Assembly (NCBI GenBank): GCA_021404565.1
Contig: JAAWWF010000002.1
Coordinates: 124,001 to 188,000, forward strand
DNA: 64,000 bases
Origin: Roseivirga sp.
GTDB taxonomy: Bacteria; Bacteroidota; Bacteroidia; Cytophagales; Cyclobacteriaceae
Direction: 5' to 3'
Shown: positions 8,827 through 19,259 of the stretch, piece by piece
Layout: each line of letters begins with the position of its first letter
Numbering within the stretch: position 1 is the stretch's first letter
Position numbers and translations under genes: made by a program
The notes under the pieces: model-generated
Databases searched by the model: none
The model's input: the letters and a program-made list of their open reading frames with translations, nothing else
What the model was told of the DNA's origin: nothing

Positions 8827-9693
8827 TTACCTTACCCAGGCAGGACCGTAATTATATCCTGTTTTAGTTATTTGGGTCAAATCAGAACCATCGGGTTTTA
8901 TGGTAAATATATGGGAGTTGTTCTTGCGATTGCTCCTTTCAAAAACGATCAATGAACCATCCGGAGACCATTTGGCCCTGTACTCTGTCAGGCTGTGGTT
9001 TGTGATTTGTCTGGTTTGTCCGGTCCTGCGGTCCAGCACATACAGGTTGGCCCGGCCATCTCTGTCAGAAGTGAAAACAAAACGGGTTCCATCAGGAGAG
9101 GGGTCTGCCATATAGTTATTGCCCGGCCCGAAGTCCAGGGTTTTATCATCGGTTCCATCAGGGTTCATGGAATGGACTTCCAGCCTGTTACCCAAATCAG
9201 AGTAGTAAATGATTCGCTTGTTTGTAAGGTCCCAACGGGCATAACGCTGGTTACCGCTATGGTTGGTAAGCTTGGTAATACCTGATCCATCAGGGTTCAT
9301 AGCATAGATATCTTCATTACCTGAGGCACCCGAGGTAAAGTAGATCTTATCAGCATCACCCGACCAAATGGGGTCATAATCAGCCTGGCTTGTCGTGGTC
9401 AGTTGCTTGATATTACTCCCATCAGGGTCCATCTTCCATATTTTCCACCAGCCACGTCTTTCAGAGTGGAACACAACCTTAGAGCCGTTGTGGGCCCAGG
9501 AGGCACCACTGTCAGAGTTGCCAGCCCTGGTCAGTCGCTGCTTGCCCTGGCCATCGGTTCCAATCAGGTAAACTGAAGCCACACCATTGCTCTTTTGAGC
9601 ATAGGCTATTTTCAAGTCACCCTCCGATTGTGCCCGGCAAGCCGCCAGGCTGAAGAGTGAAAGCATGATAGATAATAGTCCCGATCGAATCAT
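8827..9693 (-). CDS. TolB-like beta-propeller lipoprotein
   Basis: Exported 288-residue protein built of WD40-like/PD40 blades. The N-terminus MIRSGLLSIMLSLFSLAAC has a lipobox (LAAC, Cys19), so it is probably a lipoprotein. Six TolB-type blades follow, each with the pattern MNPDGSGITKLT or SPDGTRFVFTSDRDG, with conserved Asp-Gly turns. TolB-like propellers usually mediate protein contacts in the envelope; some sense carbohydrate or peptide ligands. Its start overlaps the stop of the upstream propeller gene by four bases (ATGA), so the two are co-translated. Specific partner unknown. Confidence 0.85.
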   Translation of the reverse strand: MIRSGLLSIMLSLFSLAACRAQSEGDLKIAYAQKSNGVASVYLIGTDGQGKQRLTRAGNSDSGASWAHNGSKVVFHSERRGWWKIWKMDPDGSNIKQLTTTSQADYDPIWSGDADKIYFTSGASGNEDIYAMNPDGSGITKLTNHSGNQRYARWDLTNKRIIYYSDLGNRLEVHSMNPDGTDDKTLDFGPGNNYMADPSPDGTRFVFTSDRDGRANLYVLDRRTGQTRQITNHSLTEYRAKWSPDGSLIVFERSNRKNNSHIFTIKPDGSDLTQITKTGYNYGPAWVR

Positions 9694-10532
9694 CTGCCTG
9701 TAAGTTGTGTGATTTTGCCATTTTTCAACTCCATGGTATACAAGTAGAAGGCTCCGCTTCTGGCTGAGCTGAATACGATAGATTTACCATTGGGCGAAAA
9801 AGCCGGCATATAATCCGGAGCTTCATCTGTCGTCAATCTCTTCAGCTCAGTACCATCGGTTTTCACCATATAGATGTCGCTGTTTTGATTAACAGAAGAT
9901 TCAAAAAGGAGGTATTTACTATTAGGAGAAACCGAAACGTTTTGTGGTTTTTTGTGATCGGCTACTCTTTTAAATTCACCTCCGGGCTTTTTTACATAAA
10001 TGCCTTCCTTACCCTCCGTTTTTACTGCTATGATCAGACTTTTACCCGGGTGATTGACATAGGTGAAGTTTTCAAAACCATCGACCGTTATTTGCCGGGT
10101 ATGGCTCAGGTCTTTACCTGAGGCCTCATAGTAGGTCATTCCATTGGCCCCTTTATTGGCCCAGATCAAGCCCTTTTTGCTTGCACCGAGTGAAAACTGC
10201 ATCCCTTCCTTTTTCATCCTTTCTACCTTACCGGTTTTCAATGCTATGGTAGATGCATCCAGGTTGGCCATACCTTCACCATGGGAGAAATAAATGGAAT
10301 TGCCATCCTTTGACCATATAGGACCGATACTCCAGATTCCTGTGGTTTTGGTGAGTTGATAAAGATGCTGGCCATCAGTATTAATAATCATGATCTCAGG
10401 TACTTTATTAACATAGCGGTAAAAGGCAATCTGTTTGCCATTGGGTGAGTAGGCGGGTGTGAAATCGCTTTGCGCCTGCGTATAACTGGCTGATAAAATG
10501 ACCAGGAATGCGGAAATAATATTTGTTCTCAT
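9690..10532 (-). CDS. TolB-like beta-propeller, secreted
   Basis: A 280-residue protein with a Sec signal (MRTNIISAFLVILSASYTQA-QSD; likely cleavage after AQA or nearby) but no lipobox cysteine. PD40 blades are seen at YSPNGKQIAFYRY, WSKDGNSIYFSHG, VSPNSKYLLFESS and FSPNGKSIVFSSA. The blade count is lower in the middle (residues 90-170), where sequence is less regular. It is the first gene of a two-gene unit with the lipoprotein propeller 8827-9693, with ATGA overlap. The pair probably forms a periplasmic complex or two stacked propellers; this is inference. Confidence 0.83.
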   Translation of the reverse strand: MRTNIISAFLVILSASYTQAQSDFTPAYSPNGKQIAFYRYVNKVPEIMIINTDGQHLYQLTKTTGIWSIGPIWSKDGNSIYFSHGEGMANLDASTIALKTGKVERMKKEGMQFSLGASKKGLIWANKGANGMTYYEASGKDLSHTRQITVDGFENFTYVNHPGKSLIIAVKTEGKEGIYVKKPGGEFKRVADHKKPQNVSVSPNSKYLLFESSVNQNSDIYMVKTDGTELKRLTTDEAPDYMPAFSPNGKSIVFSSARSGAFYLYTMELKNGKITQLTGR

Positions 10533-10619
10533 ATTTGAATTTTAGGCCTAGTTACGCAGGCTCTAAAACATATGATGCGCTTATATGGCTCGGAAAAGCG
10601 TCATTTCATGAAATGAACG

Positions 10620-11744
10620 TTATTTCATTTTCCTGATAGCAGAGGGGGAAGCATTCAGGAATTTCTTAAATGCCCTGTTACAGGTAACGGCAGAGTTGAA
10701 GCCCGAATCTTTGGCGATGGCTTCAATGGTCAGGTGCTCAAATTGTGGGGCTCTGAGTCTTTCCTGCATCTCATTAACACGATTGAGGTTTACCCAGTCA
10801 GTGAAGGAAGAGTGAAATTCTGTATTCACCACCCTGGAGAGATAATTGGCGTTGGTGTTAAGCTTTTTGGCCACCTGATGAATATTGATGCCTCTTTGCA
10901 GATGAAGTGATTCCTGCTGAAAAAGCGCTTTGAGTTTTTGTCCGAGGAGGGCGAGTTGATCGGCACTTAAAACAAAAGCCGGACTAGTGCTCTTTTCTGA
11001 AGCCCTGAGCACAGGCTCTTTGATGCACCAGAAAGAGATCAATGTGATTTGTGAAGCATTGAGCAGAATTTCTGCCTTGTTTGAAAGGTAGACGGAGGTT
11101 GGATGCAGGTAGGGCAGCAGGTGTATTACGTACTTGCTAAGCCAAATCGCTACAAAGCCGATGAAGATGACCTTAAACACCATACCAGCAGCTGCCAGCT
11201 TATAAGGCTTTTTGTTACTATAAAAGAGCAGATAAACGATCAACCCGATATAAATGATGCCCTGAAGTCGCCAAAAGACAAAATCTGTCAGAAAACTTGT
11301 TAAGCTCCAGGTTTTGGAGATGATATACTGTGTTTCAATAAGGTAAGCTTCAAAAGCTTCCAGTACGGCAATTTTGGAGGTGGCTGAAGATGCATATTCA
11401 CTTATACGGCTCAAGTTATAAAGGGTAAAAGGTATCAGGTGGAGAGAATGCTTCCATGAAAATGATTGCTCTGGAGAAATAACCAGGTAGAGATAAATCA
11501 GCGGCCAAATCAGCAGGTTGGGTAGTTCTCCGGTATACAACATATGGGGAAATGCCGATAAAAGCTGTGCATGAACGAGTGTGTCGTGGACTACATTGAA
11601 GCCCAGCACCCATAACAACAAGGCAACGATGGAACGATGAAGACCCCCGGACTTTTTTCGAGCTGCAAGTACCATTATCAGAAATAGGGTCAGCCCTGAG
11701 GTGAAAATGCCGGTAAAGGTATAGAGGTCAAAAACTGCCGTCAT
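10620..11744 (-). CDS. AraC-family transcriptional regulator with membrane-spanning N-terminus
   Basis: A 374-residue protein. Residues 1-235 contain about seven hydrophobic helices (for example FTSGLTLFLIMVLAARK, LLIWPLIYLYLVI, GIIYIGLIVYLLFYS). Residues 270-374 form a double helix-turn-helix AraC/XylS DNA-binding domain: INIHQVAKKLNTNANYLSRVVN and LTIEAIAKDSGFNSAVTCNRAFKKF, with the family's SPSAIRK end. Such 7TM-AraC fusions are typical of Bacteroidota and are thought to couple a membrane signal to transcription. It lies 87 bases downstream of the two-propeller operon's start on the same strand, so it may regulate them, but no operator was identified. Confidence 0.88.
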   Translation of the reverse strand: MTAVFDLYTFTGIFTSGLTLFLIMVLAARKKSGGLHRSIVALLLWVLGFNVVHDTLVHAQLLSAFPHMLYTGELPNLLIWPLIYLYLVISPEQSFSWKHSLHLIPFTLYNLSRISEYASSATSKIAVLEAFEAYLIETQYIISKTWSLTSFLTDFVFWRLQGIIYIGLIVYLLFYSNKKPYKLAAAGMVFKVIFIGFVAIWLSKYVIHLLPYLHPTSVYLSNKAEILLNASQITLISFWCIKEPVLRASEKSTSPAFVLSADQLALLGQKLKALFQQESLHLQRGINIHQVAKKLNTNANYLSRVVNTEFHSSFTDWVNLNRVNEMQERLRAPQFEHLTIEAIAKDSGFNSAVTCNRAFKKFLNASPSAIRKMK

Positions 11745-11897
11745 GGTGAATTCTGATATTAATTGGCCAGGTTAAGTATATTGATCCCGGCTGAAAGCCG
11801 GATGGGCTAAGCTAGCAGATTGGCCTTCGAAAAATGATCAATGCGGGCTGGGTAGCCGTTTTTGTGATGGATGTGGTAGTGCAGTGCCCTAAGCGTA

Positions 11898-12569
11898 TCA
11901 GCGATTTAGCAGCTTGCTAATGTCCTCCCTGATCAAGTCTACCCATTGTGCATACATTTTACCAGAGGGATGCAGTCCGTCTGAAGCGGTAAGCTCAGGG
12001 TCGTTTGGAGCCTTCCTTGATATGGGGGTAATGTCGAAGTAGGCAATGCCATATTGGTCGCAGAGGGTTTTACTGGCTGTATTATAGATATCTATTTCTG
12101 CACTGATGTTTGGGCCCCGGTTGCTGCCAAAGAGGGTGACACCATAGTCAGGGATGGATAGTACAAATACGCGCTCTGCATTGCCTCCGGTCAGGGTTGT
12201 GGCCATTTGCAGTAGCTTCTCAAACTCAGGTATAAAAGTACTCACAGGTCTACCTCCGAACTGATTATTCACCCCGATCAGCAGGGATACCAGATCGTAT
12301 TGCTCGCCCAGGTTGCCGTTGTTTTCTATCGCACTGATCAGTCTTTCGGTCGTCCAGCCCGTTTTGGCCACGATCACCGGGCCCCTGATTTCTGTGCCTT
12401 GTTCCCTAAGGGCTGCTGCCAGCTGTTCGGGCCATCGCTGTTCTTCCACCACACTCTGGCCTATGGTATAGGAATCACCCAGGGCCAGGTACGAGTAGGA
12501 GGGCTGGTCTGAATCATCAGCACTGCAGGCAGCCAATAGTAAGAGTAGAAGTGCCGAAAAGTATCTCAT
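11898..12569 (-). CDS. SGNH/GDSL hydrolase lipoprotein
   Basis: A 223-residue esterase/lipase-like protein of the SGNH superfamily. The N-terminus MRYFSALLLLLLAAC is a lipoprotein signal with Cys15 in the lipobox. Block I is LALGDSYTIG (nucleophile Ser33), block III is LIGVNNQFG (Asn101/102), and block V is SDGLHPSG with catalytic Asp197 and His200. All catalytic blocks are present, so it should be active on an ester substrate that the sequence does not reveal. It stands alone, transcribed leftward. Confidence 0.9.
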   Translation of the reverse strand: MRYFSALLLLLLAACSADDSDQPSYSYLALGDSYTIGQSVVEEQRWPEQLAAALREQGTEIRGPVIVAKTGWTTERLISAIENNGNLGEQYDLVSLLIGVNNQFGGRPVSTFIPEFEKLLQMATTLTGGNAERVFVLSIPDYGVTLFGSNRGPNISAEIDIYNTASKTLCDQYGIAYFDITPISRKAPNDPELTASDGLHPSGKMYAQWVDLIREDISKLLNR

Positions 12570-12669
12570 TTCAAGGGTGTGATAAGGATACCTGTTGAGC
12601 AGGGAAATTGTTTTAACTAATTATTCATTCCTCTTTCATCTGCTGAAGAAGGAAGCATCCTTTTCCACT

Positions 12670-12768
12670 CCGTCAGCACCGATATGACTTTGAGGCTACA
12701 ATGAGGCCTTTTTGAGGACCGAAATACCAGAAGCTGGAAAGCAGGCTTTAAAGATCAAGGTCGGACGG
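12670..12768. repeat. 99-bp element with inverted ends, divergent copy
   Basis: Begins CCGTCAGCACCGAT and ends GATCAAGGTCGGACGG, so its ends are imperfect inverted repeats (CCGTC...ACC against GGTC..GACGG). The same ends and exactly the same length occur at 52755-52853 and 53067-53165; the middle of this copy has diverged. It lies in the 400-bp gap before the NACHT-like gene, which otherwise holds only AT-rich, promoter-like sequence at 12890-12970. Confidence 0.55.
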
Positions 12769-12971
12769 TTTCTATCAGGGATCAGGAAACAGTGTCTTGT
12801 CCTGAAACAGGATGGACAAGGAAGTTTTGTCTACCCTCCGTTCCGTTTTCCCCATGCTGACGAGTTATGCCGGCAGTCCCATTGTAGTCATCTTAAAATA
12901 TTATATAAATCATATTTTATTGACTGAATTATTGTCTTAAATTCTGCTTTCAAGCCTTTCATTAATAGTAT

Positions 12972-15650
12972 ATGGATAAAGGAATACAACTGACCAGTGC
13001 CACCTTTGCAAAACCTAAGGTACAGCCACTACAGCTTTTAAAGGGTATCGCCAATATTATCAAAGATGTAGGCACTGCGGCTACGGGCGGCCTGGCAGGT
13101 CTTCCCGCTGATATAATCGACACTATTGCTGCCATTAAGCTGGAAGATAAGCCCGAAACCATTGGCTGGAAGCTGATCAGCAGGTCTTTGGTGGATGCCA
13201 TTGTCACGCTGGTTTCTGAAACAGGCAGAGGCTTCTTAAAAGAAGAAATTGAAACTTCCAACCTTGATAAAGACCTGAACAAGTTTCTGGAAAAGCAGGA
13301 GTATTTTATCAATAGAACCTTTCTTAAAGATCCGGAAAGTCTCAAGCTGCTGGAGGATATACAGCCTGTGCTCGATGAATTCCTGGAAATCTTTGGATTC
13401 AATGGAGCAGAAAGAAAGAATCTGCTGGAGAGACTGGGCCGCTATTTTCTGGCCTCCCTGATTGCCGAGTGGCGTACTAATGTACAATACTATGCCGTGC
13501 TTAAGTCGGTGCTGGAAACCCCTTTTGATGAGGCGGAGCAGCGCGCCAGCGAATGGCATGTATATGGTAACCATTTGATTACGCAAATACATAAGCCTGT
13601 ATTCTCTGAAAGCTTTGGCCTGGCACAAATCTATATCCCCCTAAGGGGGGAGTATAAGGTGCGTAATAAACAGGAAGTCAAGAGTAAAGAGGAGCAGGAA
13701 GAGTTGCATGGCAGGGGGGACGGCAAATTTACGAGGTATGCGGTGGATATCGAAAAGCACTTGCTAAAATGGATCAAAAAGGGAGACAGGAAAGATACTT
13801 TAAGAATTGTAAGAGGGGGGCCGGGAAATGGGAAATCTTCCTTCTTGAAAATGTTGGCGGTAAGACTGGTAGAAGAAAACAAGCGGGTGCTATTTATCCC
13901 GCTTCATCGGCTGGATTTGGAGGGAAAGTTGGATGCAACCGTAAATAACTATTTGCGCTATGATAAGTTTTTATCCCATGATCCCATCAATGATGATGAT
14001 TCACCGCTTGTATTGATTTTTGACGGCCTGGACGAACTGGCCATGCAGGGAAAGGCGCTGACTGAAATAGCCCGAAGCTTTATTCGGGAAGTGGAGCGCT
14101 GCTTATCTGGATACAATCAGGTTAGGCTTAAACTTCAGGTGATTATCAGTGGCAGGGATGTTATTATCCAGCAAAATGAATCAGAATTTAGACAGGACGG
14201 GCAGGTGCTAAAACTATTGCCTTATTTCCTGACTGATCAAGAGCAAGTAGGCCTAAAAGGGATGAGAAAGCTTATTGCTCAGGATCAAAGACATGACTGG
14301 TGGAAGCGTTATGGTGAGCTAAAGGGGAAAGGTTACAACGAATTACCAGAAAACCTCATGACTCGTGAACTGGATGAGGTCACAGCCCAGCCACTACTCA
14401 ACTTTCTGGTAGCTATGAGTTATGACCGTGGCAAAATTGCCTTGGGTGAGAAGACTAATCTCAATGAGGTGTATGCTGATTTGTTAAAAGCGGTTTATGA
14501 AAGACACTACGAAGAGGGAAATAGGCATAAGTCTTTGCACAATCTGAAAGAAGAACATTTTGGGCTTGTATTACAAGAGATTGCTGTTTCTGCCTGGCAT
14601 GGAGCGGGTAGAACTACCACGGTAAAAGACATACAGCAGCATTTTGAGGAGAGTGGCCTGATGAGCATTATGGAGGCCTTTATTCAGGATGCCGAACAAG
14701 GGGTGGTATCCTTATTGGCCGCCTTTTACTTCAGGCAGGCAGGGCAGAATACGCATGGCTCGCAAACTTTTGAGTTTACCCATAAAAGTTTTGGTGAGTA
14801 CCTGACCGCAAAGCGAATTGTCGGTTTGATTGTAGAACTGAAAGAAGACCTCACTGAATACGAAGGAGATATTAGGAAACGAAAGGGTAAAAATGAACGT
14901 GCTTGCCTGGTAGAATGGGTTAAAATGTTTGGCGAACGCGAACTGGATGATGACCTAATTAAGTTTATCCGAAATGAATTAAGATGGATGCATTCGCAGA
15001 AGAACGAACAAGTCAGTGAGCTGCATCAGTTTGTTATCAAGCTGATTAATCACCTTTTACGTGAAGGAATTCCCTTGGAGCGTTTAAGCCCAAGGAAAGA
15101 CACTTTTATGATAGAAAATGAATGGTCAATCAATGCAGAAAAGGGGCTTTGGGTTTTACGAAGCCTATTAGCGAGTACAACAAAAAGGCTTTCGATGATT
15201 CATTGGCCATCCACCTTTTCATTTAGAGAATGGATAAATCGGGTAAAGAACCGAAGATTTACAGAATGGCAATTAATGAGAGGGTTTTACGATCAAATAG
15301 ATTTAGAAAATCAAGACTTAGAAACACAAGCTTTTTTTAACATTAACTTTTGTAAGTCGAATCTGGCGTATTCGAATTTGTTTTCAACAGTTTTTGCTTC
15401 AGCTAATCTTACGAAAGCTAATCTTGAGGAAGCTGATCTTTGGCGCGCTAACCTTGAAGTTGCTAATCTTGAAGGAGCTAATCTTAAGGGAGCTAATCTT
15501 AAGGGAGCTAATCTTAGGGGAGCCAACCTCGAAGGAGCTGACCTTCGCGGTGCAAAACTAGATGGAGCCAACTTCATAGGTGCCAATATCGAAGGTGCAA
15601 AATGGGACAAAGGAGCGCTGGAAAAACTCAAAAGAAACGGGCAGATTTAG
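12972..15650 (+). CDS. NACHT-like NTPase with C-terminal pentapeptide repeats
   Basis: A STAND-type P-loop NTPase of 892 residues. Residues 1-230 are a helical region of unknown role. The NTPase follows with Walker [10 protein letters not shown] (282-290), Walker [11 protein letters not shown] (346-355, with the extra acidic residues usual in NACHT proteins) and a later [16 protein letters not shown] block, matching the FxHxSFxEYLxA motif after the NACHT winged helix. The C-terminus (about 790-880) is a run of A(N/D)Lxx pentapeptides expected to form a right-handed beta-helix. In bacteria such NTPases often act as antiphage sensors, with the C-terminal repeats recognising a trigger. That role is inferred. 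No effector nuclease domain is visible; the N-terminal helical region could be the effector. It stands alone. Confidence 0.85.
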   Translation: MDKGIQLTSATFAKPKVQPLQLLKGIANIIKDVGTAATGGLAGLPADIIDTIAAIKLEDKPETIGWKLISRSLVDAIVTLVSETGRGFLKEEIETSNLDKDLNKFLEKQEYFINRTFLKDPESLKLLEDIQPVLDEFLEIFGFNGAERKNLLERLGRYFLASLIAEWRTNVQYYAVLKSVLETPFDEAEQRASEWHVYGNHLITQIHKPVFSESFGLAQIYIPLRGEYKVRNKQEVKSKEEQEELHGRGDGKFTRYAVDIEKHLLKWIKKGDRKDTLRIVRGGPGNGKSSFLKMLAVRLVEENKRVLFIPLHRLDLEGKLDATVNNYLRYDKFLSHDPINDDDSPLVLIFDGLDELAMQGKALTEIARSFIREVERCLSGYNQVRLKLQVIISGRDVIIQQNESEFRQDGQVLKLLPYFLTDQEQVGLKGMRKLIAQDQRHDWWKRYGELKGKGYNELPENLMTRELDEVTAQPLLNFLVAMSYDRGKIALGEKTNLNEVYADLLKAVYERHYEEGNRHKSLHNLKEEHFGLVLQEIAVSAWHGAGRTTTVKDIQQHFEESGLMSIMEAFIQDAEQGVVSLLAAFYFRQAGQNTHGSQTFEFTHKSFGEYLTAKRIVGLIVELKEDLTEYEGDIRKRKGKNERACLVEWVKMFGERELDDDLIKFIRNELRWMHSQKNEQVSELHQFVIKLINHLLREGIPLERLSPRKDTFMIENEWSINAEKGLWVLRSLLASTTKRLSMIHWPSTFSFREWINRVKNRRFTEWQLMRGFYDQIDLENQDLETQAFFNINFCKSNLAYSNLFSTVFASANLTKANLEEADLWRANLEVANLEGANLKGANLKGANLRGANLEGADLRGAKLDGANFIGANIEGAKWDKGALEKLKRNGQI

Positions 15651-15775
15651 CTGAGCATATTTTACTCAAAAGTCTTACTAACAGCATGTTACCATTAACT
15701 ATTTAGCGAAACTACCAGTGCTGACCCGCGTTGGCGACCTTGGTTAAACCTTAAACCAATTAACCAATACCCAAA

Positions 15776-18388
15776 CTAATCATTCCTCAGATTCTCTGCA
15801 GGATTAGTGCGCATTACCTTGGTGCTCTGTACGACTATAGCGATCATACCCAACGAGAGGGTCAGCAAACTACTAAGGGCCACCTCAGAAAAGCCTACGC
15901 CACCACTGAATTTGTTGTAGACCCTCATCATGATTTTATCATAATACAGGTAAGAGAGTGGTATGGCTATGAAGAGAGCAATGACCCACATTCTGAAAAA
16001 GAGCCCGGAGAGCGAATAAAGCAGTCGCATGGAACCGGCTCCCAGGGTTTTGCGAATGGCCACCTCTTTCTTCCGGTTTTCCGTAGTGAATATCACCATG
16101 CCCAGCAGCCCCAGGCAGGAGATGGTAATGGCCAGCATGGCCAGGAAACCAAATATCTTAATGCCCACAATAAAGAAGGAGTAGGCCTTTTCTATTTCAT
16201 TATCCAGAAAGGTGGCCTGAAAGGGTTCTTCAGGAAAGAGGTTTTCCCAGCGGGCCTCCAGGTCCGTCATGGTGCTTACTATATCGTTGGTTCTGATGGA
16301 AAAGAGGGCATAGGTCAGCTCCGATTCGCCCAGTCTGACTACCATGGGCTCAATTCGCTGGTTGAGAGGTTCATGGTTATAGTCTTTAATCACTCCGGCT
16401 ATGCGCACCTTTTTGCCACCCGCCATTTCTGCCAAAAGACTGTCCGCTGCTTCGCCCCGAATGTTGGCGAGGCGCCCCATCAGCTGCTGATTTACGAGTA
16501 CCTGCTCAAACTCTGTTTCCATCAGCGCACCAGAGCCCCACTCCATGTCGATATTCATATGATCGATAAACTTGTCATCAGTAAACACCACCCTGGCCAG
16601 TACCGAATCGAGTCCATTGCCATTGTAGAAATAGAGTGCGCGACCCAGCGGTATACCGGGAATGCTGGAGGTAAAACTCATATCGGTAATGGCCGGGGCT
16701 GAGCTCATGGCATTGGCGATCAGCGGCTGGTCTTCCGGCTTTATCGGCAGCACCAGTACGTTTTCCCGTTCAAAGCCCTGGTCAAAGTTCAGCGATACCC
16801 GGTACTGCTTCAGCAATACCCCGATACCGATCATAAAGGCGAGGGAAAGCACAAACTGAAAAACCAGTAGCCCTTTTCTCAGGCCGGAGATGGATATTCT
16901 CTGATTGTTAACGGTGTTTCTAAGGGCTTTGATAGGCGTGATCCTGGAAAAGTAGAGTGCGGGTAGCAGGCCTGTAACAATACCGGTAAGTATGGCGAAG
17001 AGGAAGAAGATTAGCAGCAGGTTAGGGCTAAGCACAAAGCTCAGGGCTGTACCGCCTGCCAGCATCCCCAGAATTTCATTTCTGATCAGGTCGAACATGA
17101 AAATGGAGAGCAAAACGGCTACCATGCAGATGAGCACTGTTTCTACCAGAAACTGATGGACGATCTGGCGGTTAGGGCTGCCCATGATCTTGCGAATACC
17201 GATTTCCTTCGACCTTTTCAGGGCATTGGCCACCGCCATATTGCCATAGTTGAGGCAGGCGGGGATAAGGATAAGCAGTGCCAGGCCAAAAAACATATAC
17301 ATACCGGGACTGTCAAACACTACTCCCAGGCCGTCTTCCAGATCCTTACCGGGGTTGATGGCCAGAATAGATTGCAGGCTATACGAGGCTTCCATGTTTT
17401 TTTCTTCAAAAAACGATTCTCCGGAATGCGCCATACTGGCCAGCTGAGCTTCTATTTGCGAGGGTCTCAGGTCTGTTTTCAGGTAAAAGTAATTTCCGTA
17501 AAAGCGGGTCCAGTTGGTGGGGTTACTTTCATTCAGACCATGATTGGCCGAAAAGCCGGTCAGCACATCAAAAGCGAAATGCGTGTTTTTAGGGAAGGGG
17601 GCTAAGACACCACCCACCTGTAAGATTCCCTGGTTTTCTGTCTCTATACTTCGGCCAAGGGCGGGTTTATCTCCGAAAAGCCGTTGTGCTGCTTCCTGAG
17701 TAAGAATCACCATGTCCGGTTTGGTCAGGGCTGATTTACTGCCGGATGCGAGAGGAAAGCCGAACATGTCCAGAAAGGCAGGCTCTGTAAAGTAGCCGTT
17801 GAGCCTCAGGGGTTCGCCAGCCGTTTTTACCCTGGGGAAAAAATGGTCGTTGATATGAACATACTGCTCGACTCCGGTAAGCTGCTCGGCCGCCAGGTAA
17901 GATAGGGCAGTAGGTGCTGAGGCAAAATGATCTTTAGAGCCATTTTCCTGAATGCGGGTGGTAATGCGGTAAATATCCCCGGCATCCTGGTGAAATCGAT
18001 CAAACCGGGTGAGTTCCATATAGGTGGCCAATGCCAGCAGGCCTATGGACATACCCAGACCTAGTCCGAAGATATTGAGCAGGGTGAAGGTCTTGTTTTT
18101 TGCGATGTTTCTGACCGAAATTCTGAGGTAGTTGAATAACATGATGTTGTGTTTTTGACTTTGAGTATAGGGGGAGAGTGACCGCTCTCTTTTTCTTTTG
18201 ATAATGGCATAGGACAGCAGCATTCTGAAGGCCTGGTACCAGTAATAGATATTGGCACTAAGCTTACCACTGCTTTTGCGCTTGAACAGATACATTTCAT
18301 GCAGATCACCCAGCAGGTCTTCTAAAAAAGCACCACTGCCCAGGAGCTTAAAAAGCCGCTCTGCCAGCTTTGGGGGTTGATCCTTCAT
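15776..18388 (-). CDS. FtsX/MacB-like ABC permease with N-terminal permease-prefix domain
   Basis: An 870-residue membrane protein. Residues 1-65 are the cytoplasmic permease-prefix domain found in PadR-linked permeases (ERLFKLLGSGAFLEDLLGDLHEMY). Two MacB-type repeats follow, each with a periplasmic core domain and FtsX helices: NKTFTLLNIFGLGLGMSIGLLAL near 99-121, three helices around 365-480 with RSKEIGIRKIMGSPNRQIV, and three at the C-terminus with RKKEVAIRKTLGAGSMRLL. It has no ATPase domain and none is encoded nearby, as is common for this group. The start overlaps the upstream PadR regulator by ATGA, so both are one transcript. Confidence 0.9.
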   Translation of the reverse strand: MKDQPPKLAERLFKLLGSGAFLEDLLGDLHEMYLFKRKSSGKLSANIYYWYQAFRMLLSYAIIKRKRERSLSPYTQSQKHNIMLFNYLRISVRNIAKNKTFTLLNIFGLGLGMSIGLLALATYMELTRFDRFHQDAGDIYRITTRIQENGSKDHFASAPTALSYLAAEQLTGVEQYVHINDHFFPRVKTAGEPLRLNGYFTEPAFLDMFGFPLASGSKSALTKPDMVILTQEAAQRLFGDKPALGRSIETENQGILQVGGVLAPFPKNTHFAFDVLTGFSANHGLNESNPTNWTRFYGNYFYLKTDLRPSQIEAQLASMAHSGESFFEEKNMEASYSLQSILAINPGKDLEDGLGVVFDSPGMYMFFGLALLILIPACLNYGNMAVANALKRSKEIGIRKIMGSPNRQIVHQFLVETVLICMVAVLLSIFMFDLIRNEILGMLAGGTALSFVLSPNLLLIFFLFAILTGIVTGLLPALYFSRITPIKALRNTVNNQRISISGLRKGLLVFQFVLSLAFMIGIGVLLKQYRVSLNFDQGFERENVLVLPIKPEDQPLIANAMSSAPAITDMSFTSSIPGIPLGRALYFYNGNGLDSVLARVVFTDDKFIDHMNIDMEWGSGALMETEFEQVLVNQQLMGRLANIRGEAADSLLAEMAGGKKVRIAGVIKDYNHEPLNQRIEPMVVRLGESELTYALFSIRTNDIVSTMTDLEARWENLFPEEPFQATFLDNEIEKAYSFFIVGIKIFGFLAMLAITISCLGLLGMVIFTTENRKKEVAIRKTLGAGSMRLLYSLSGLFFRMWVIALFIAIPLSYLYYDKIMMRVYNKFSGGVGFSEVALSSLLTLSLGMIAIVVQSTKVMRTNPAENLRND

Positions 18389-18711
18389 TTAAGCTGTAGG
18401 TTGATTTTAGAGCCTTTCCACAGCTGATCTCTCAGCGATTTCATTTTGTTGAGCTCTGAAATACCTTCAGAGGTAAGCACAAAATGTCGTTTGCGTCTGC
18501 CTCCCCGGGTAGCAGAGGGCTGTCCCAGGTAGGAGCCTAAATATCCTTTTTCTTCCAGGCGAGCCAGGGTAGAATGCAAGGCTCCCAGACTAAGCTTGCG
18601 GTTGGCACTTTCCGAAATATGCTGCAAAATGGCCACGCCATAGGCTTCCCTGTCCAGGTTGGCAATGGTGAGTAAAACCAGCTCTTCAAACTCTCCTAAA
18701 TAGCCCTTCAT
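18385..18711 (-). CDS. PadR-family transcriptional regulator
   Basis: A 108-residue winged-helix regulator. The PadR core is visible in order: LGEFEELVLLTIANL, YGVAILQHISES, LSLGALHSTLARLEEKGYLGSY (recognition helix) and the wing GGRRKRHFVLTSEGISEL. PadR proteins of this type usually repress their own operon and release it in response to a ligand or envelope stress. It is co-transcribed with the permease 15776-18388, with which it overlaps by four bases. The likely operator is in the bases just to the right of 18711, but no clear palindrome was fixed. Confidence 0.92.
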   Translation of the reverse strand: MKGYLGEFEELVLLTIANLDREAYGVAILQHISESANRKLSLGALHSTLARLEEKGYLGSYLGQPSATRGGRRKRHFVLTSEGISELNKMKSLRDQLWKGSKINLQLK

Positions 18712-19259
18712 ATATGTTTATTGTTACTTTGTTGTCATCATAGATGATCTGAACTCGGAATAGCTAACTCACAAAAACCTTCCTCAACGTCACTCCGAGC
18801 AATTTGAGGCCTTTGAGGCCAAAAATGCGCGGGAGTCTCATGGATGGAAAAGTCTTATTGTCTTTCCTGCTCATTGATCCTGTCAAGGGCCGCTGAGTAC
18901 TGGTTTATGTTTGTGTTACCAAGGCCTAAACCGGATTCATACTATCTGTATACCGGGCAAGCTAATGATTTGTTTCTGTTTTTAATAAAAAATAAACAAT
19001 TACCTGTTCCGGTTCAGAAGGTCATACCCGAAAATGATCATGAAAACGATATAAAGGCATTTTTTTAACCCATATTTGTGCCAATGATTAGCAGGTCTAT
19101 TAATTCTTCTTTTCAGAAGAAATGACTTTTAAAGATAACTGGTGAAGTTAATTGTGACGGTTAAAAGCGAGCCGTCACAGGATATCTCGCAGCCTGCGAT
19201 ATTTATGGTAGGGCAGGTGTCAGTTAACGACTATCCGGCATCCGCTCACTTCACCACAG
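18712..19259. other. 548-bp intergenic region with two hairpins
   Basis: It lies between the PadR operon start and the 3' end of the patatin-like gene. A perfect 7-bp stem (GTGACGG 19154-19160 with CCGTCAC 19172-19178) is followed directly by GATATCTCGCAG-C-CTGCGATATT (19181-19203), a member of the GATATCTC palindrome family found at other gene ends in this window. The 74-codon frame at 18844-19068 has no recognisable features and I do not call it a gene. Confidence 0.55.

Noticed and set aside
12712-12927. 71-codon frame before the NACHT-like gene
   Set aside because: It mostly reads through the 99-bp repeat element, so I treat it as chance.
15311-15631. 106-codon minus-strand frame rich in Ala-Pro-Ser-Arg-Leu
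   Set aside because: It is the reverse reading of the pentapeptide repeats of the NACHT-like gene.
18844-19068. 74-codon open frame between PadR and patatin genes
   Set aside because: No homolog-like pattern or start signal, and composition like the surrounding noncoding DNA.
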